From: an uncultured Oscillochloris sp.
GTDB taxonomy: Bacteria; Chloroflexota; Chloroflexia; Chloroflexales; Chloroflexaceae
DNA: 35,254 nt
Assembly: GCA_903916565.1 (NCBI GenBank)
Contig: CAIWXH010000732.1
Span: forward strand, 1 to 35,254
Reading direction: 5' to 3'
Shown: positions 1-8,777 of the stretch, one piece after another
Position numbering within the stretch: the first letter of the stretch is position 1
How the letters are laid out: each line of letters begins with the position of its first letter
Notes under the pieces: generated by a model
What the model was told of the DNA's origin: nothing
The model's database searches: none
What the model saw: the letters and a program-made list of their open reading frames with translations, nothing else
Position numbers and translations under genes: made by a program

Positions 1-1
1 G

Positions 2-2194
2 CTGCTCTGGGGCGCTTATCACCAAGGGGCCGACGGCGAGTCGCACATCAGCCTCGAACTCTTCACGCTGGCCGACTTGGCCGAAGCCTACCCGCGTTAT
101 AGCCGCTTCTTTCAGGTTCAGACGCCGCTGGAGAGCCTGCCCCTGGGCCTGCGCGAGCGCCTACGCAAGCCGCTGATGCTGCGTATGATCGCTGAGAGCT
201 ACCGCGATGGCCCGGTGGTGCTGTCGGCCCGTGGTTTTAGCCTCGGCCTCTTCCGTCGTTTCTACGACGAGCGGGTGCGCCAGCGGCGCGAACAGCTTTT
301 TATGGACGAGCTGGCCAATGAGTTGCTGCGACGTGGTCAGACGGCGGCCCCGCTGCACGAACTGGCCTATAACGAGCGGCTGCGTGATGAACTGCTCAGC
401 GAAGATCCTGACTCGACCTACATCCGGCTGCTTGATGGCGGCATTCTGGCCGAGCTGGGCGGCGACCTTTACACGGGCGAGGTGGTGAGCTTCGCCTATG
501 CCGAGCTAGGGGCATACGTTCTGGCCCGGCACCTGTTGCGCGACCCCGGTGCCCGTGGCGGGCTGCCCGCCGCCGTGGCTGCGCTGATGGCGCGCTCGCG
601 TGGCTTCCCCTTGGCCTTTGATGTGGCCCGCACCGCGCTGCTGATCGCCCGTCAGCCCGAGGCGTTCGCCGAGTTGGCCCAGTCGTCCGATATTGAGCTG
701 CGTGAACTGGTCGCCCAGACGCTTGTCGAGTTGCACGCTGACGAGCCAGCCGCCGCCGCCGAGCTAATTAAGAACCTCTGCCAGCGCGAGTCGGACGAGG
801 CCCGCCGCACTGGCCTCAAGGCGGCCTACTATATTGGGCCACGCGCCCGTGAGATTTTCCTCTGGGCAGCGGGCCGGGGCAGCCCTGCGCTGCGGCGTGT
901 CGCCCGCGACACGCTCTACCTGACGTGGCACCACGACCCCGAGTTTACCTACGGGCTGCTGCGCGACTTGGTCGCCCGCGTCGGCCCTGGTGCCCTGCGC
1001 GACCTGCGGAATATCCTTGAGTTCTTCTTCGAGCTGTCGGTGGTGATCTACAACAATCACCCCGAGCGCCCCGATGTGCGCGATACGACGGTGGATCTCT
1101 ATTATGAACTGGCCCGCCAACGCCTGCACCTCGACATCCTCAACACCGGGATGTTTGGCAAGACCATCGAGGATCTGATCTTCCAGGCGGTGGCGAGCGC
1201 CTTCTCGCAGCCTGTCCTCGACGCCGTGCTGATGGCCGAGGTGGTGCCCATCGAACAGTTCTTCGCGCTGCCCCAAGCGGAACGCGCCATTCTGGTGCAT
1301 GTTGCGCCGCTCTTTGACCCGGCCACGCCCTTGGTCGCTTATGCGGGTGAAATCGAGGCGCTGCTGCGCTCGGAGAATGTGTTTTTCAACCTCGTGGCGA
1401 TCACGCAGATCGCGCTGCACGCCGCCGAAAACCTCTCCGCCGCCGAGCCGGTCATCCGGGCGCTGTTCGAGCGCCTGCCCAGCGAGGGGCGGCTCTGGCT
1501 GCTGCTTAGCTTTAGCGTGCGCCTGCCCACCACGCCGCCAACATGGGCACCGCTGATCGAGTGGCTCACCGAGCGGATGTTTGTGGAACACCCCGCGATT
1601 ATCTATGGCGAGACCCCGAGCATCCTCCAGCGCCTCGCCGATGTGCTGCTGCTGCCCCTTGGGCACGTCTACGGCAAGGTCGGGCAGACGATGCCGCTGA
1701 TCGAGTTGATGCTGCAAGACGGTCTGATCCGTAACGATGAGCGGCTGGTCGAGCGGGTCGTCGCTGGCTTAGCCGCCGTCGGTTTTTACTACCCCGCGCC
1801 GGTTTTCCGCATGTTGGGCGATATGCTCACCGCACGCGAGGGGCGCGTCCCCGTCGCGCTGGTGTCAACCCTGGCGACCATCCGCACAATGCACCTCGAT
1901 GCCGTGGATGTCTTTATGACCCGCCACGAGCTGAGCGATGAGATCCAGCGCCGGGTGGCGGCGGCCGCTGATGTCGAGCTGGTGCGGCGCTACATTGACT
2001 GGCTGGGCCTCTATAATCAGGTCGTCCACTCGTGCATGTACTACCCGAAGATGCGCCGCCAGATGGCGATGGCCCTGATGGAGATGGTGGCACAGGCCAA
2101 GACGCCCCAAGAGGTGATTGGCGCCTACACGGCGACGGCGTTTCGGATGCTGCGCGAGGCTGGCTTTAAGCTGAGCGAGTGGACGACGCCGTGA
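2..2194 (+). CDS. STAND/NACHT-like NTPase C-terminal part with HEAT/ARM-like repeats (5' truncated by window edge)
   Basis: Frame is open to the window start (L-L-W-G-A-Y-H-Q... precedes the annotated TTG start). 'LRKPLMLRMIAESY' resembles the helical segment after a NACHT module; later helical repeats such as 'ELRELVAQTLVELHADEPAAAAELIKNLCQRESDEARRTGLKAAYYIG' look HEAT-like. ATPase core is not visible. Confidence 0.55.
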   Translation: MLWGAYHQGADGESHISLELFTLADLAEAYPRYSRFFQVQTPLESLPLGLRERLRKPLMLRMIAESYRDGPVVLSARGFSLGLFRRFYDERVRQRREQLFMDELANELLRRGQTAAPLHELAYNERLRDELLSEDPDSTYIRLLDGGILAELGGDLYTGEVVSFAYAELGAYVLARHLLRDPGARGGLPAAVAALMARSRGFPLAFDVARTALLIARQPEAFAELAQSSDIELRELVAQTLVELHADEPAAAAELIKNLCQRESDEARRTGLKAAYYIGPRAREIFLWAAGRGSPALRRVARDTLYLTWHHDPEFTYGLLRDLVARVGPGALRDLRNILEFFFELSVVIYNNHPERPDVRDTTVDLYYELARQRLHLDILNTGMFGKTIEDLIFQAVASAFSQPVLDAVLMAEVVPIEQFFALPQAERAILVHVAPLFDPATPLVAYAGEIEALLRSENVFFNLVAITQIALHAAENLSAAEPVIRALFERLPSEGRLWLLLSFSVRLPTTPPTWAPLIEWLTERMFVEHPAIIYGETPSILQRLADVLLLPLGHVYGKVGQTMPLIELMLQDGLIRNDERLVERVVAGLAAVGFYYPAPVFRMLGDMLTAREGRVPVALVSTLATIRTMHLDAVDVFMTRHELSDEIQRRVAAAADVELVRRYIDWLGLYNQVVHSCMYYPKMRRQMAMALMEMVAQAKTPQEVIGAYTATAFRMLREAGFKLSEWTTP

Positions 2195-2702
2195 TCAGTC
2201 GGGGGTGCCCCCGACCTGCGCTTCGCGCTGGCGGAGGTGGGCCTCAAGGCTTGCCAGGAGCGTGGGTAGACTGACGGGCTTGACATAATAGGCGTCAGCG
2301 CCCGCCGCTAGGCAGCGCTCGCGATCCCCCGGCAGCGCCAGCGTCGTCATGACGATCAGCGGGAGACAGCGCATCTGCCCCTCGGCGCGCAGTTGGCGCA
2401 GTACCGCCGGCCCGTCCAGCCCTGGCATCTGAAGCTGAAGCTCCCCGGCGCATGCGCGATCAGCGCCTGAAAGCGGTGCTCAGTCTGTCTAAGCTGCTCG
2501 GCGGCACCCGTGCGCTCAGGTGCGGCCCTTCGCGCTCAAGGTGCGAGTCAGCTTGGTCACAGGCCAAACTGGCGTTCAGCGTTCCAAGCCGTTGACCACG
2601 CCGTCTGGCATCCAGTTCCTGTTCAGCCTTGGCTAAGCGCGCCCGCAGCGCTTGATTGGCTCTGACCAGCGCTTCGCTTGATCGTCGTTGTCCCGCCATC
2701 AT
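2195..2702 (-). pseudogene. Decayed hybrid sensor histidine kinase / response regulator (internal deletion plus frameshifts)
   Basis: 2702-2460 encodes a coiled-coil start (MMAGQRRSSEALVRANQALRARLAKAEQELDARR); another frame then reads AAEQLRQTEHRFQALIAHAPG (PAS-start-like); a third frame reads MPGLDGPAVLRQLRAEGQMRCLPLIVMTTLALPGDRERCLAAGADAYYVKPVSLPTLLASLEAHL (C-terminal half of a REC domain). Kinase core and the REC phospho-Asp are missing. Confidence 0.7.
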
Positions 2703-2965
2703 GTACCTGTTGACGTAGCCCTGTGTTGTGTATGTCCGTCATTAGCATGCTATGATTATGCTGCACATCATGTGGAGCGTCAATGGTCGCTTGGAACGGC
2801 GCGTATCGCGCACAACACCCGCGTCTGCTAAACAAAAAGCGAATCTCAGTGGCAGGGTGTTCATCGCTTGTTCATCAAAGAGAGGTAGATTGCACAGGCT
2901 ATGGCGTAAAGGCACCGCTAATCGAAGCGCCTTGTTGATCGTTATGTATGACCCTAAAGGGCACC

Positions 2966-4441
2966 ATGAACACAGCGAACTACCTGCTCGAAACCGGCGC
3001 AGACCACCGTCTTGCGCTCATCGACGGTGAGCAGAGCTACACCTACGGCGAGCTACGTGCAGCGGTCGTGGCGCTTACGCATGCGTTAGTTGCTAACGGG
3101 GTGCAGCCGCAAGCGCATGTTGCCATCTTTGGCCCAAACACGTATTTCTGGATCGCTGCCTATCTTGCGATCCTCAAGCTTGGTGCCGTTGCCGTGCCCT
3201 TTTCGCCTGCGGCCAAGCCAGCCCAACTCGCCGAGATGCAGAAGCTGGTGGCGTGCCAAGTGGTCTGTGCCCCGGCGGCGCAGCTCACCCCGGCGCATCG
3301 CACGGTTTTTGGCGACTGCGTGGTGATCACCGAGGCGGCGCTGACGGCTGATCTATCGGCGGGGCCAGTTGGGCCAAGCAGCGCCGAGGTTGCGCCCACC
3401 CAGCTTGCTGCGCTGATGCTCACCTCGGGCACCACCGCCCGTCCGCGTGCGGTCTGCGTGACGCATCGCAATATCCAGGCCAACACCAACTCGATTATTG
3501 CTGCGCTTGAGATCGGGCTGGATGATCGGATGCTGGTCGTGCTGCCCTTTCACTACTGCTTTGGCACCTCGCTGCTCCATACACATCTGCGCGCAGGTGC
3601 CACCCTGGTTTTGGCCAATAACGCCGCCTTGCCTGAGGTGCTGCTCAACGAACTGGAAGCCCATAGCTGCACCAGCTTTGCGGGTGTGCCGTCGGTCTAC
3701 CAGTTGCTCTTGCGGAACTCGACCTTTCCCCGGCGCAGCCTGCCCGCGCTTCGCACCTTTCAGCAGGCCGGGGGCAAACTTCAGCCAGTGTTGATCGAAG
3801 AGCTGACCGCGCTGCGGCCCACGGCGCGGATCTTCATTATGTATGGGCAGACCGAGGCGACCGCCCGGCTCTCGTACCTGCCGCTTGAGCAGATGCAGGC
3901 CAAGCGGGGGTCGATTGGCCGGGGCTTGCCGGGCGTTAAGCTGCGTGTGGTCAATGAGGCGGGCCAGGAGGTTCGTCCCGGCGAGGTCGGCCAGATTATC
4001 GCTTACGGCGAGAATGTGACCGCTGGCTACCTCAACGACCCCGAGTCGACGGCGCGCACGTTTGTTGGCGGGGCGCTGCATACCGGCGATCTCGCCACCG
4101 TCGATGCCGATGGCTACATCTACATTGTTGATCGGCAAAGCGACTTTATTAAGCCGCTGGGCCACCGCGTCAGCAGCCACGAGATCGAGGCGTGCGTGCT
4201 GGCGCTGCCCGATGTGCTGGCCGCCGCCGCCATCGGCGTGCCCGACCCGCTGCTTGGCGAGGCGATTAGGGTGTACGTGACGCTGCGGCCAGGGGCGGTG
4301 CTGGACGAGCAGGCGATGCTTGCCCACTACAAGCGCACGCTGCCGCGCTATATGACCCCTAAGCAAATCGTCATTCTGGCGCAACTGCCAATGAATAGTC
4401 AGGGCAAGGTGCTGAAGACGGCCCTGCGCCAGTTGGTCTAG
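2966..4441 (+). CDS. AMP-dependent acyl-CoA/acyl-carrier-protein synthetase (class I adenylate-forming enzyme)
   Basis: ANL motifs LMLTSGTTARPRAVCVTHRNI, MYGQTEATARLSYLP, HTGDLATVDADGYIYIVDRQSDFIKPLGHRVS. ATG at 2966 chosen (MNTANYLLETGADHRLALIDG). Confidence 0.92.
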   Translation: MNTANYLLETGADHRLALIDGEQSYTYGELRAAVVALTHALVANGVQPQAHVAIFGPNTYFWIAAYLAILKLGAVAVPFSPAAKPAQLAEMQKLVACQVVCAPAAQLTPAHRTVFGDCVVITEAALTADLSAGPVGPSSAEVAPTQLAALMLTSGTTARPRAVCVTHRNIQANTNSIIAALEIGLDDRMLVVLPFHYCFGTSLLHTHLRAGATLVLANNAALPEVLLNELEAHSCTSFAGVPSVYQLLLRNSTFPRRSLPALRTFQQAGGKLQPVLIEELTALRPTARIFIMYGQTEATARLSYLPLEQMQAKRGSIGRGLPGVKLRVVNEAGQEVRPGEVGQIIAYGENVTAGYLNDPESTARTFVGGALHTGDLATVDADGYIYIVDRQSDFIKPLGHRVSSHEIEACVLALPDVLAAAAIGVPDPLLGEAIRVYVTLRPGAVLDEQAMLAHYKRTLPRYMTPKQIVILAQLPMNSQGKVLKTALRQLV

Positions 4442-4621
4442 CGTACGCTGCAAACCAGACCGTCTTCTACGGCGAATCACGCACGGTAAGCGCGATCTCG
4501 CGCCAAGCCGCCAAGCCGCCAACTAGCCGTGTGCGTGGGGTACGCCGAATGGTCAAGCGGAAATCGTTGCTTCTGAACCTGGCCTAGCCTGCGTTATTAC
4601 GCTGATACAAAAGGACTTCTG

Positions 4622-6631
4622 ATGTGTGGCATCGCGGGCACCTTAAACCTGACCCAACCGTTTGGCACGCCGCTGCCGAATCTCCAGGCGATGCTTGCGA
4701 TGCTCACCCATCGCGGGCCAGAGGAGGCCGGTTTCTACGTTGATGGCGCGGTCGGCTTGGCCCACGCTCGCCTCAGCATCGTCGGACTCAGCAACGGTCT
4801 CCAGCCGATCCCGAACGAAGATGGCAGCATCTGGGCGATTTGCAACGGGGAGTTTTTCAACTACGTTGAGCTGCGCGAGGCGCTGCGGGCCAGAGGGCAC
4901 GTTTTCAAGACGGCGTCGGACACCGAGGTGCTGGTGCATCTCTACGAGGAGCAGGGCTGGGCGGCGACCCGTGAGCTGAATGGGCAGTTCGCGTTTGCCC
5001 TCTGGGACAGCACGCGGGGCCGCCTGCTGCTGGGGCGCGACCGCCTTGGGGTGCGCCCGCTCTTCTACACGGTCTGCAACGGCCAGTTGCTGTTTGCCTC
5101 AGAGTTGAAGGCGCTGCTGGCGGGCGGCATTCCGCGCCAGCTTGACCGGCGGGCGCTGGCCCAGGTTTTTACCACGTGGTCACCGCTGCCGGGCCGCACG
5201 ATTCTTGAAGGGGTCAGCGAGGTCTTACCCGGTCACATTCTCTTCGCCACGACCGGCTCGCCCAAGCTGACCAGCGAGCAGTACTGGCGGCTGAGTTTCC
5301 CCGCGCTGGGCGAGCTTGAGCAGCGCAGCACTGAGGAGTATGTCGCGGAGATTCGCACAACCCTGACGGACGCCACGCGCATTCGCCTGCGGGCCGATGT
5401 GCCGGTCGGTGCCTATCTCAGTGGCGGATTGGACTCGACCCTGATTTCGAGCCTCGCCCAGGCGCAGTTGCCGCATCAGCTTCACACCTTCTCGGTGGCC
5501 TTTCACGACCCGGCCTTTGACGAGCGCGCCTACCAATATCAGGTCGCCAAAACGCTCGGCACGCTGCACCATGTTATTGAGTGCGACGCCGACTCCATTC
5601 GCGCCACCCTGCCCGCTGTCCTCTGGCACACCGAGGTGCCGCTGCTGCGGCTCACCCCGGTGCCGATGTACCTGCTCTCGCAGCTTGTGCATGCACATGG
5701 CCTGAAGGTGATGCTTTCGGGCGAAGGGGCCGACGAGTTTTTCGGCGGCTACGACATTTTCAAAGAGACGCTGGTGCGCCGCTTCTGGGCGCGCAACCCT
5801 GGCTCGCGGCTTAGGCCGCTGCTGCTGCGGCGCTTGTACAGTCACATCAGCGACCTGCAAAACATCTCGCCCGCGCTGCTCCAGCGCTTTTTCGGCCAAG
5901 GGCTTACCGAGACGGATCGGCCCGACTACAGCCACATGCTGCGCTGGCAGAATACCAGCCGAGCCAGACGCCTCTTTGCGCCCGACGTGACGCAGGCGCT
6001 GGCCGATTATCAGGTCATGGACGAGCTTGCGGCCAATCTGCCCGCCGAGCTGATGAACTGGGAGCCGCTGGCGCGGGCACAGTACCTGGAGATTACGACG
6101 TTTCTTTCGACCTATTTGCTTGGCTCGCAGGGCGACCGGGTGGGCATGGCGCATGCGGTCGAGTGTCGCCACCCCTTCCTCGACCATCGCGTCGTCAGCC
6201 TAAGCAACCGTATCCCGGCGCGGCTGAAGGTGCGCGGGCTGCGCGGCGAAAAGTACGTGCTGCGCCAAGCCGCGCAGGGTCTTGTGCCAAACGAGATTAT
6301 TGCGCGGGAGAAGCAGCCCTACCGAGCGCCAATCCGCAGCGTCTTCAGTGGCCGCCCGCTGCCCGACTATGCCCAGGAACTGCTGAGCGAGCGGCAGCTC
6401 CGCGCCACGGGCATCTTCGCCCCCGAAGCCGTCAGGCTGCTGCTGACGAAGGTGCAAAACTCGCCCGCGCTGAGTGAAGTTGACCAGATGGCCTTCATCG
6501 GCGTGCTGAGTACGCAGATGATCAACAGCTACTTTATCGAAGACTGGAACGCGCACGCGGCGGCCCGTCGTCGTGCGCTACCCATGACCGATGTGGGCGC
6601 GCAAGTGGTGGGCGGTGAGGGAAACCTGTAG
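4622..6631 (+). CDS. asnB: Asparagine synthase (glutamine-hydrolysing)-like amidotransferase
   Basis: N-terminal MCGIAGTLN (class II glutaminase Cys2), SGGLDSTLISS PP-loop, LSGEGADEFFGGYD; RBS-like aaaagga upstream. Confidence 0.94.
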   Translation: MCGIAGTLNLTQPFGTPLPNLQAMLAMLTHRGPEEAGFYVDGAVGLAHARLSIVGLSNGLQPIPNEDGSIWAICNGEFFNYVELREALRARGHVFKTASDTEVLVHLYEEQGWAATRELNGQFAFALWDSTRGRLLLGRDRLGVRPLFYTVCNGQLLFASELKALLAGGIPRQLDRRALAQVFTTWSPLPGRTILEGVSEVLPGHILFATTGSPKLTSEQYWRLSFPALGELEQRSTEEYVAEIRTTLTDATRIRLRADVPVGAYLSGGLDSTLISSLAQAQLPHQLHTFSVAFHDPAFDERAYQYQVAKTLGTLHHVIECDADSIRATLPAVLWHTEVPLLRLTPVPMYLLSQLVHAHGLKVMLSGEGADEFFGGYDIFKETLVRRFWARNPGSRLRPLLLRRLYSHISDLQNISPALLQRFFGQGLTETDRPDYSHMLRWQNTSRARRLFAPDVTQALADYQVMDELAANLPAELMNWEPLARAQYLEITTFLSTYLLGSQGDRVGMAHAVECRHPFLDHRVVSLSNRIPARLKVRGLRGEKYVLRQAAQGLVPNEIIAREKQPYRAPIRSVFSGRPLPDYAQELLSERQLRATGIFAPEAVRLLLTKVQNSPALSEVDQMAFIGVLSTQMINSYFIEDWNAHAAARRRALPMTDVGAQVVGGEGNL

Positions 6632-6647
6632 TGGTTCACCACTTGCC

Positions 6648-6760
6648 GCTGCCCCTCTCCCCCGGCCCCTCTCCCACACGGGGAGAGGGAGGATTCCGCA
6701 GCAGGAAGTGTTCGACTCCCCCTCTCCCGTTCTGGGAGAGGGGGCTGGGGGGTGAGGGGC
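6648..6760. repeat. Repeat R2 copy 1
   Basis: gctgcccctctcccccggcccctctcccacacggggagagggaggattccgcagcag...gttcgactccccctctcccgttctgggagagggggctggggggtgagggg. Confidence 0.9.
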
Positions 6761-6813
6761 ATAAGACGGTAACGTAAAAGCAGCCTAGTTTTGTTACGAC
6801 AAGGAGGAAGCCA

Positions 6814-7782
6814 GTGCCGTTCGGAACTCATGTCCTTACCATTGATCCAGAGCTTGAGACCGCGCACATCGTCACCGTGCTGCGCCAGACAATTCAGCAG
6901 GACTTTCGCCGCAAGGGGGCCATCGTCGGGCTGAGTGGCGGCATCGACTCGGCGGTCGTTTTGGGGCTGGCGGTCAAAACTTTTGGCCCCGAGCGCGTGC
7001 TGGCGGTCATGATGCCCGAAAAAGCCTCTAGCCCGGTGAGTGAGCAGTACGCCAAGCAGCTTGCGGACAAGTATGGCGTGACCGCGATTACGGAGGATCT
7101 TACCGCTGGGCTGGCGGGGCTGAATTGTTACGAGCGCCAGGACGAGGCCGTGCGCTCGGTCTTCCCGGATTACGACCCTAGCCTGGACGCGATTAAGCTG
7201 GTGCTACCGACGGATCTGCTGGAGCGTGGGAGCCTGAATGTCTACTCGCTCAGCCTGAGTCGGCCCGGTGGCGCAGAGCGGCGGCGGGTGCTGCCGGTGG
7301 CGGCCTACCTTCAGATTGTGGCGGCCTCGAATATGAAGCAGCGCTCGCGCATGCTGATGGTCTACTATCACGCCGAGCAGCGCAACTACGCCGTGATTGG
7401 CACGGCCAACCGCAACGAGCACGCCCAGGGCTTTTTTGTCAAGTATGGCGACGGTGGGGCCGATATTCAGCCGATCCAGCATCTGTACAAGACCCAGGTG
7501 TATCAGTTGGCGCACTATCTGGGGGTCACCCAAGAGATTATTGACCGCACGCCGACCACCGACACCTACAGCGCCGAGCAGACTCAGGAGGAGTTCTACT
7601 ATCGGCTGCCGTTCGATCTGATGGATCTGATCTGGTACGGTCTCGACCACGAAGTCCCGGCGGCTGAGGTCGCGGTGGCCTTACAGCTCAGCACGCAGCA
7701 GGTCGAGAACGTCTACCGCGATCTGGCGCAGAAGAGCCGCTCGACCGCGTATCTGCGGGCCAAGCCGCTGATGGTGCGCTAA
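6814..7782 (+). CDS. NadE-like ammonia-dependent ATP-pyrophosphatase (NAD+ synthase family, divergent)
   Basis: GLSGGIDSAVVLGL PP-loop, SNMKQRSRM, KYGDGGADIQPIQHLYKTQV; no glutaminase/nitrilase domain. GTG start preceded by aaggagg. Confidence 0.88.
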   Translation: MPFGTHVLTIDPELETAHIVTVLRQTIQQDFRRKGAIVGLSGGIDSAVVLGLAVKTFGPERVLAVMMPEKASSPVSEQYAKQLADKYGVTAITEDLTAGLAGLNCYERQDEAVRSVFPDYDPSLDAIKLVLPTDLLERGSLNVYSLSLSRPGGAERRRVLPVAAYLQIVAASNMKQRSRMLMVYYHAEQRNYAVIGTANRNEHAQGFFVKYGDGGADIQPIQHLYKTQVYQLAHYLGVTQEIIDRTPTTDTYSAEQTQEEFYYRLPFDLMDLIWYGLDHEVPAAEVAVALQLSTQQVENVYRDLAQKSRSTAYLRAKPLMVR

Positions 7783-7784
7783 GA

Positions 7785-7870
7785 CCAGGTTTCAGGTGCC
7801 TGGTTTCAGGTTTCAGGCCGAGCGCTTTGCGTACACCTAGACTGTAAAGCATCCACAAGCCTTGTCTAAG
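7785..7870 (+). repeat. Dispersed repeat family R1, copy A
   Basis: ccaggtttcaggtgcctggtttcaggtttcaggccgagcgc ... ccttgtctaag; same layout as copies at 16198 and 28078. Confidence 0.75.
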
Positions 7871-7892
7871 GGCTTGACTATTGTGACGGAGG

Positions 7893-7939
7893 GGGAGGGT
7901 GTTTAGTGGGAGGGCTTGGCCCTCCCTAAACACCCTCCC
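7893..7939. other. Strong hairpin between nadE-like and ACP genes
   Basis: gggagggtgtttag(tg)ggagggc-ttg-gccctccctaaacaccctccc: 21-bp stem with a 2-nt bulge and 3-nt loop. Confidence 0.85.
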
Positions 7940-7988
7940 AGATGGGCCTTCTGTTTGCGCCAAGTATCTAATGCGAGAGGAGCCTGGA

Positions 7989-8249
7989 GTGGAGATCAAG
8001 GAACGCATCCGCGAGTTCATCGTTAGCAACTGCCTGTTCGGCGATACAAGCTTTGATTTGCGCGACGATACTGCATTGCTCGACTCAGGAATTATCGACT
8101 CGACGGGGGTAATCGAGTTGGTATTGTTCCTCTCCGAGGCGTTTGGCTTGGACGTGCCGCCGGAGGACATGCTCCCGGCGAATTTCAACTCACTTGGTCA
8201 ACTGACCAGCTATGTGCAGCAGCGGATTCCGGTGGCGTCTGCGCTGTGA
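7989..8249 (+). CDS. Acyl carrier protein (phosphopantetheine-binding)
   Basis: GTG start with upstream gagagga; VEIKERIREFIVSNCLFGDTSFDLRDDTALLDSGIIDSTGVIELVLFLSEAFGLDVPPEDMLPANFNSLGQLTSYVQQ; DS(T) phosphopantetheine attachment motif. Confidence 0.88.
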   Translation: MEIKERIREFIVSNCLFGDTSFDLRDDTALLDSGIIDSTGVIELVLFLSEAFGLDVPPEDMLPANFNSLGQLTSYVQQRIPVASAL

Positions 8250-8638
8250 TTTATGGGATTGGGGTCGATCTGACGGACATTGAGCGCGTTCGCAAGCTGT
8301 TGGCTGGACGGCGCGAGCGCGCCCTTCAGATCATCTTTCGTCCGACCGAGCTTGAGCAGGTACGGGCGGTTGCGCCACTGCGCGAGGCCAGCTACGTCGC
8401 GGGGCGACTGGCGGCGAAAGAGGCCGTGCTGAAAGCGCTGGGGACGGGCATCGGGCCGCTGGCATTCCACGAGATTGCGATTACGCGCACCGACGCAGGT
8501 CAGCCGGGCGTCCAGATGTATGGCCGCGCAGCCCATCTAGCCGAGGAGCTTGGCATTCGTCGCTGGCACCTCTCGATCAGTCACGAGCGCGGCATGGCGA
8601 TTGCGTTTGCGGTCGCCGAACAAGACTTGGCCGCGTGA
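8246..8638 (+). CDS. acpS: Holo-[acyl-carrier-protein] synthase
   Basis: MIYGIGVDLTDIERVRKLL, GRLAAKEAVLKALGTGI, WHLSISHERGMAIAFA; GTG overlaps the ACP stop by 4 bp (gtga). Confidence 0.93.
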   Translation: MIYGIGVDLTDIERVRKLLAGRRERALQIIFRPTELEQVRAVAPLREASYVAGRLAAKEAVLKALGTGIGPLAFHEIAITRTDAGQPGVQMYGRAAHLAEELGIRRWHLSISHERGMAIAFAVAEQDLAA

Positions 8639-8691
8639 GGGCGCTTATCGCAATCATCTGGGAGTTATGCCGCACATAGCGCTGGTCGTCG

Positions 8692-8711
8692 GGGCGCAGC
8701 ATGCTGCGCCC
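8692..8711. other. Perfect 20-bp palindrome between acpS and lipoprotein gene
   Basis: gggcgcagcatgctgcgccc. Confidence 0.7.
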
Positions 8712-8777
8712 GTACGGTTTGGCTCGTGGATGATGGATGACTAGGATAGGATTGCTAGAGCTGAAAGGTATGAACCC

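Noticed and set aside
764-1717. Long antisense ORF (317 aa) opposite the HEAT-repeat gene
   Set aside because: Shadow ORF with compositional bias and no recognisable domain.
3353-4522. Long antisense ORF (389 aa) opposite the AMP-ligase
   Set aside because: High-GC shadow ORF; Arg/Gln/His-rich low-complexity translation with no motifs, while the opposite strand encodes a clear ANL enzyme.
5225-6187. Antisense ORF (320 aa) opposite asnB
   Set aside because: Shadow ORF; the plus strand carries full AsnB motifs.
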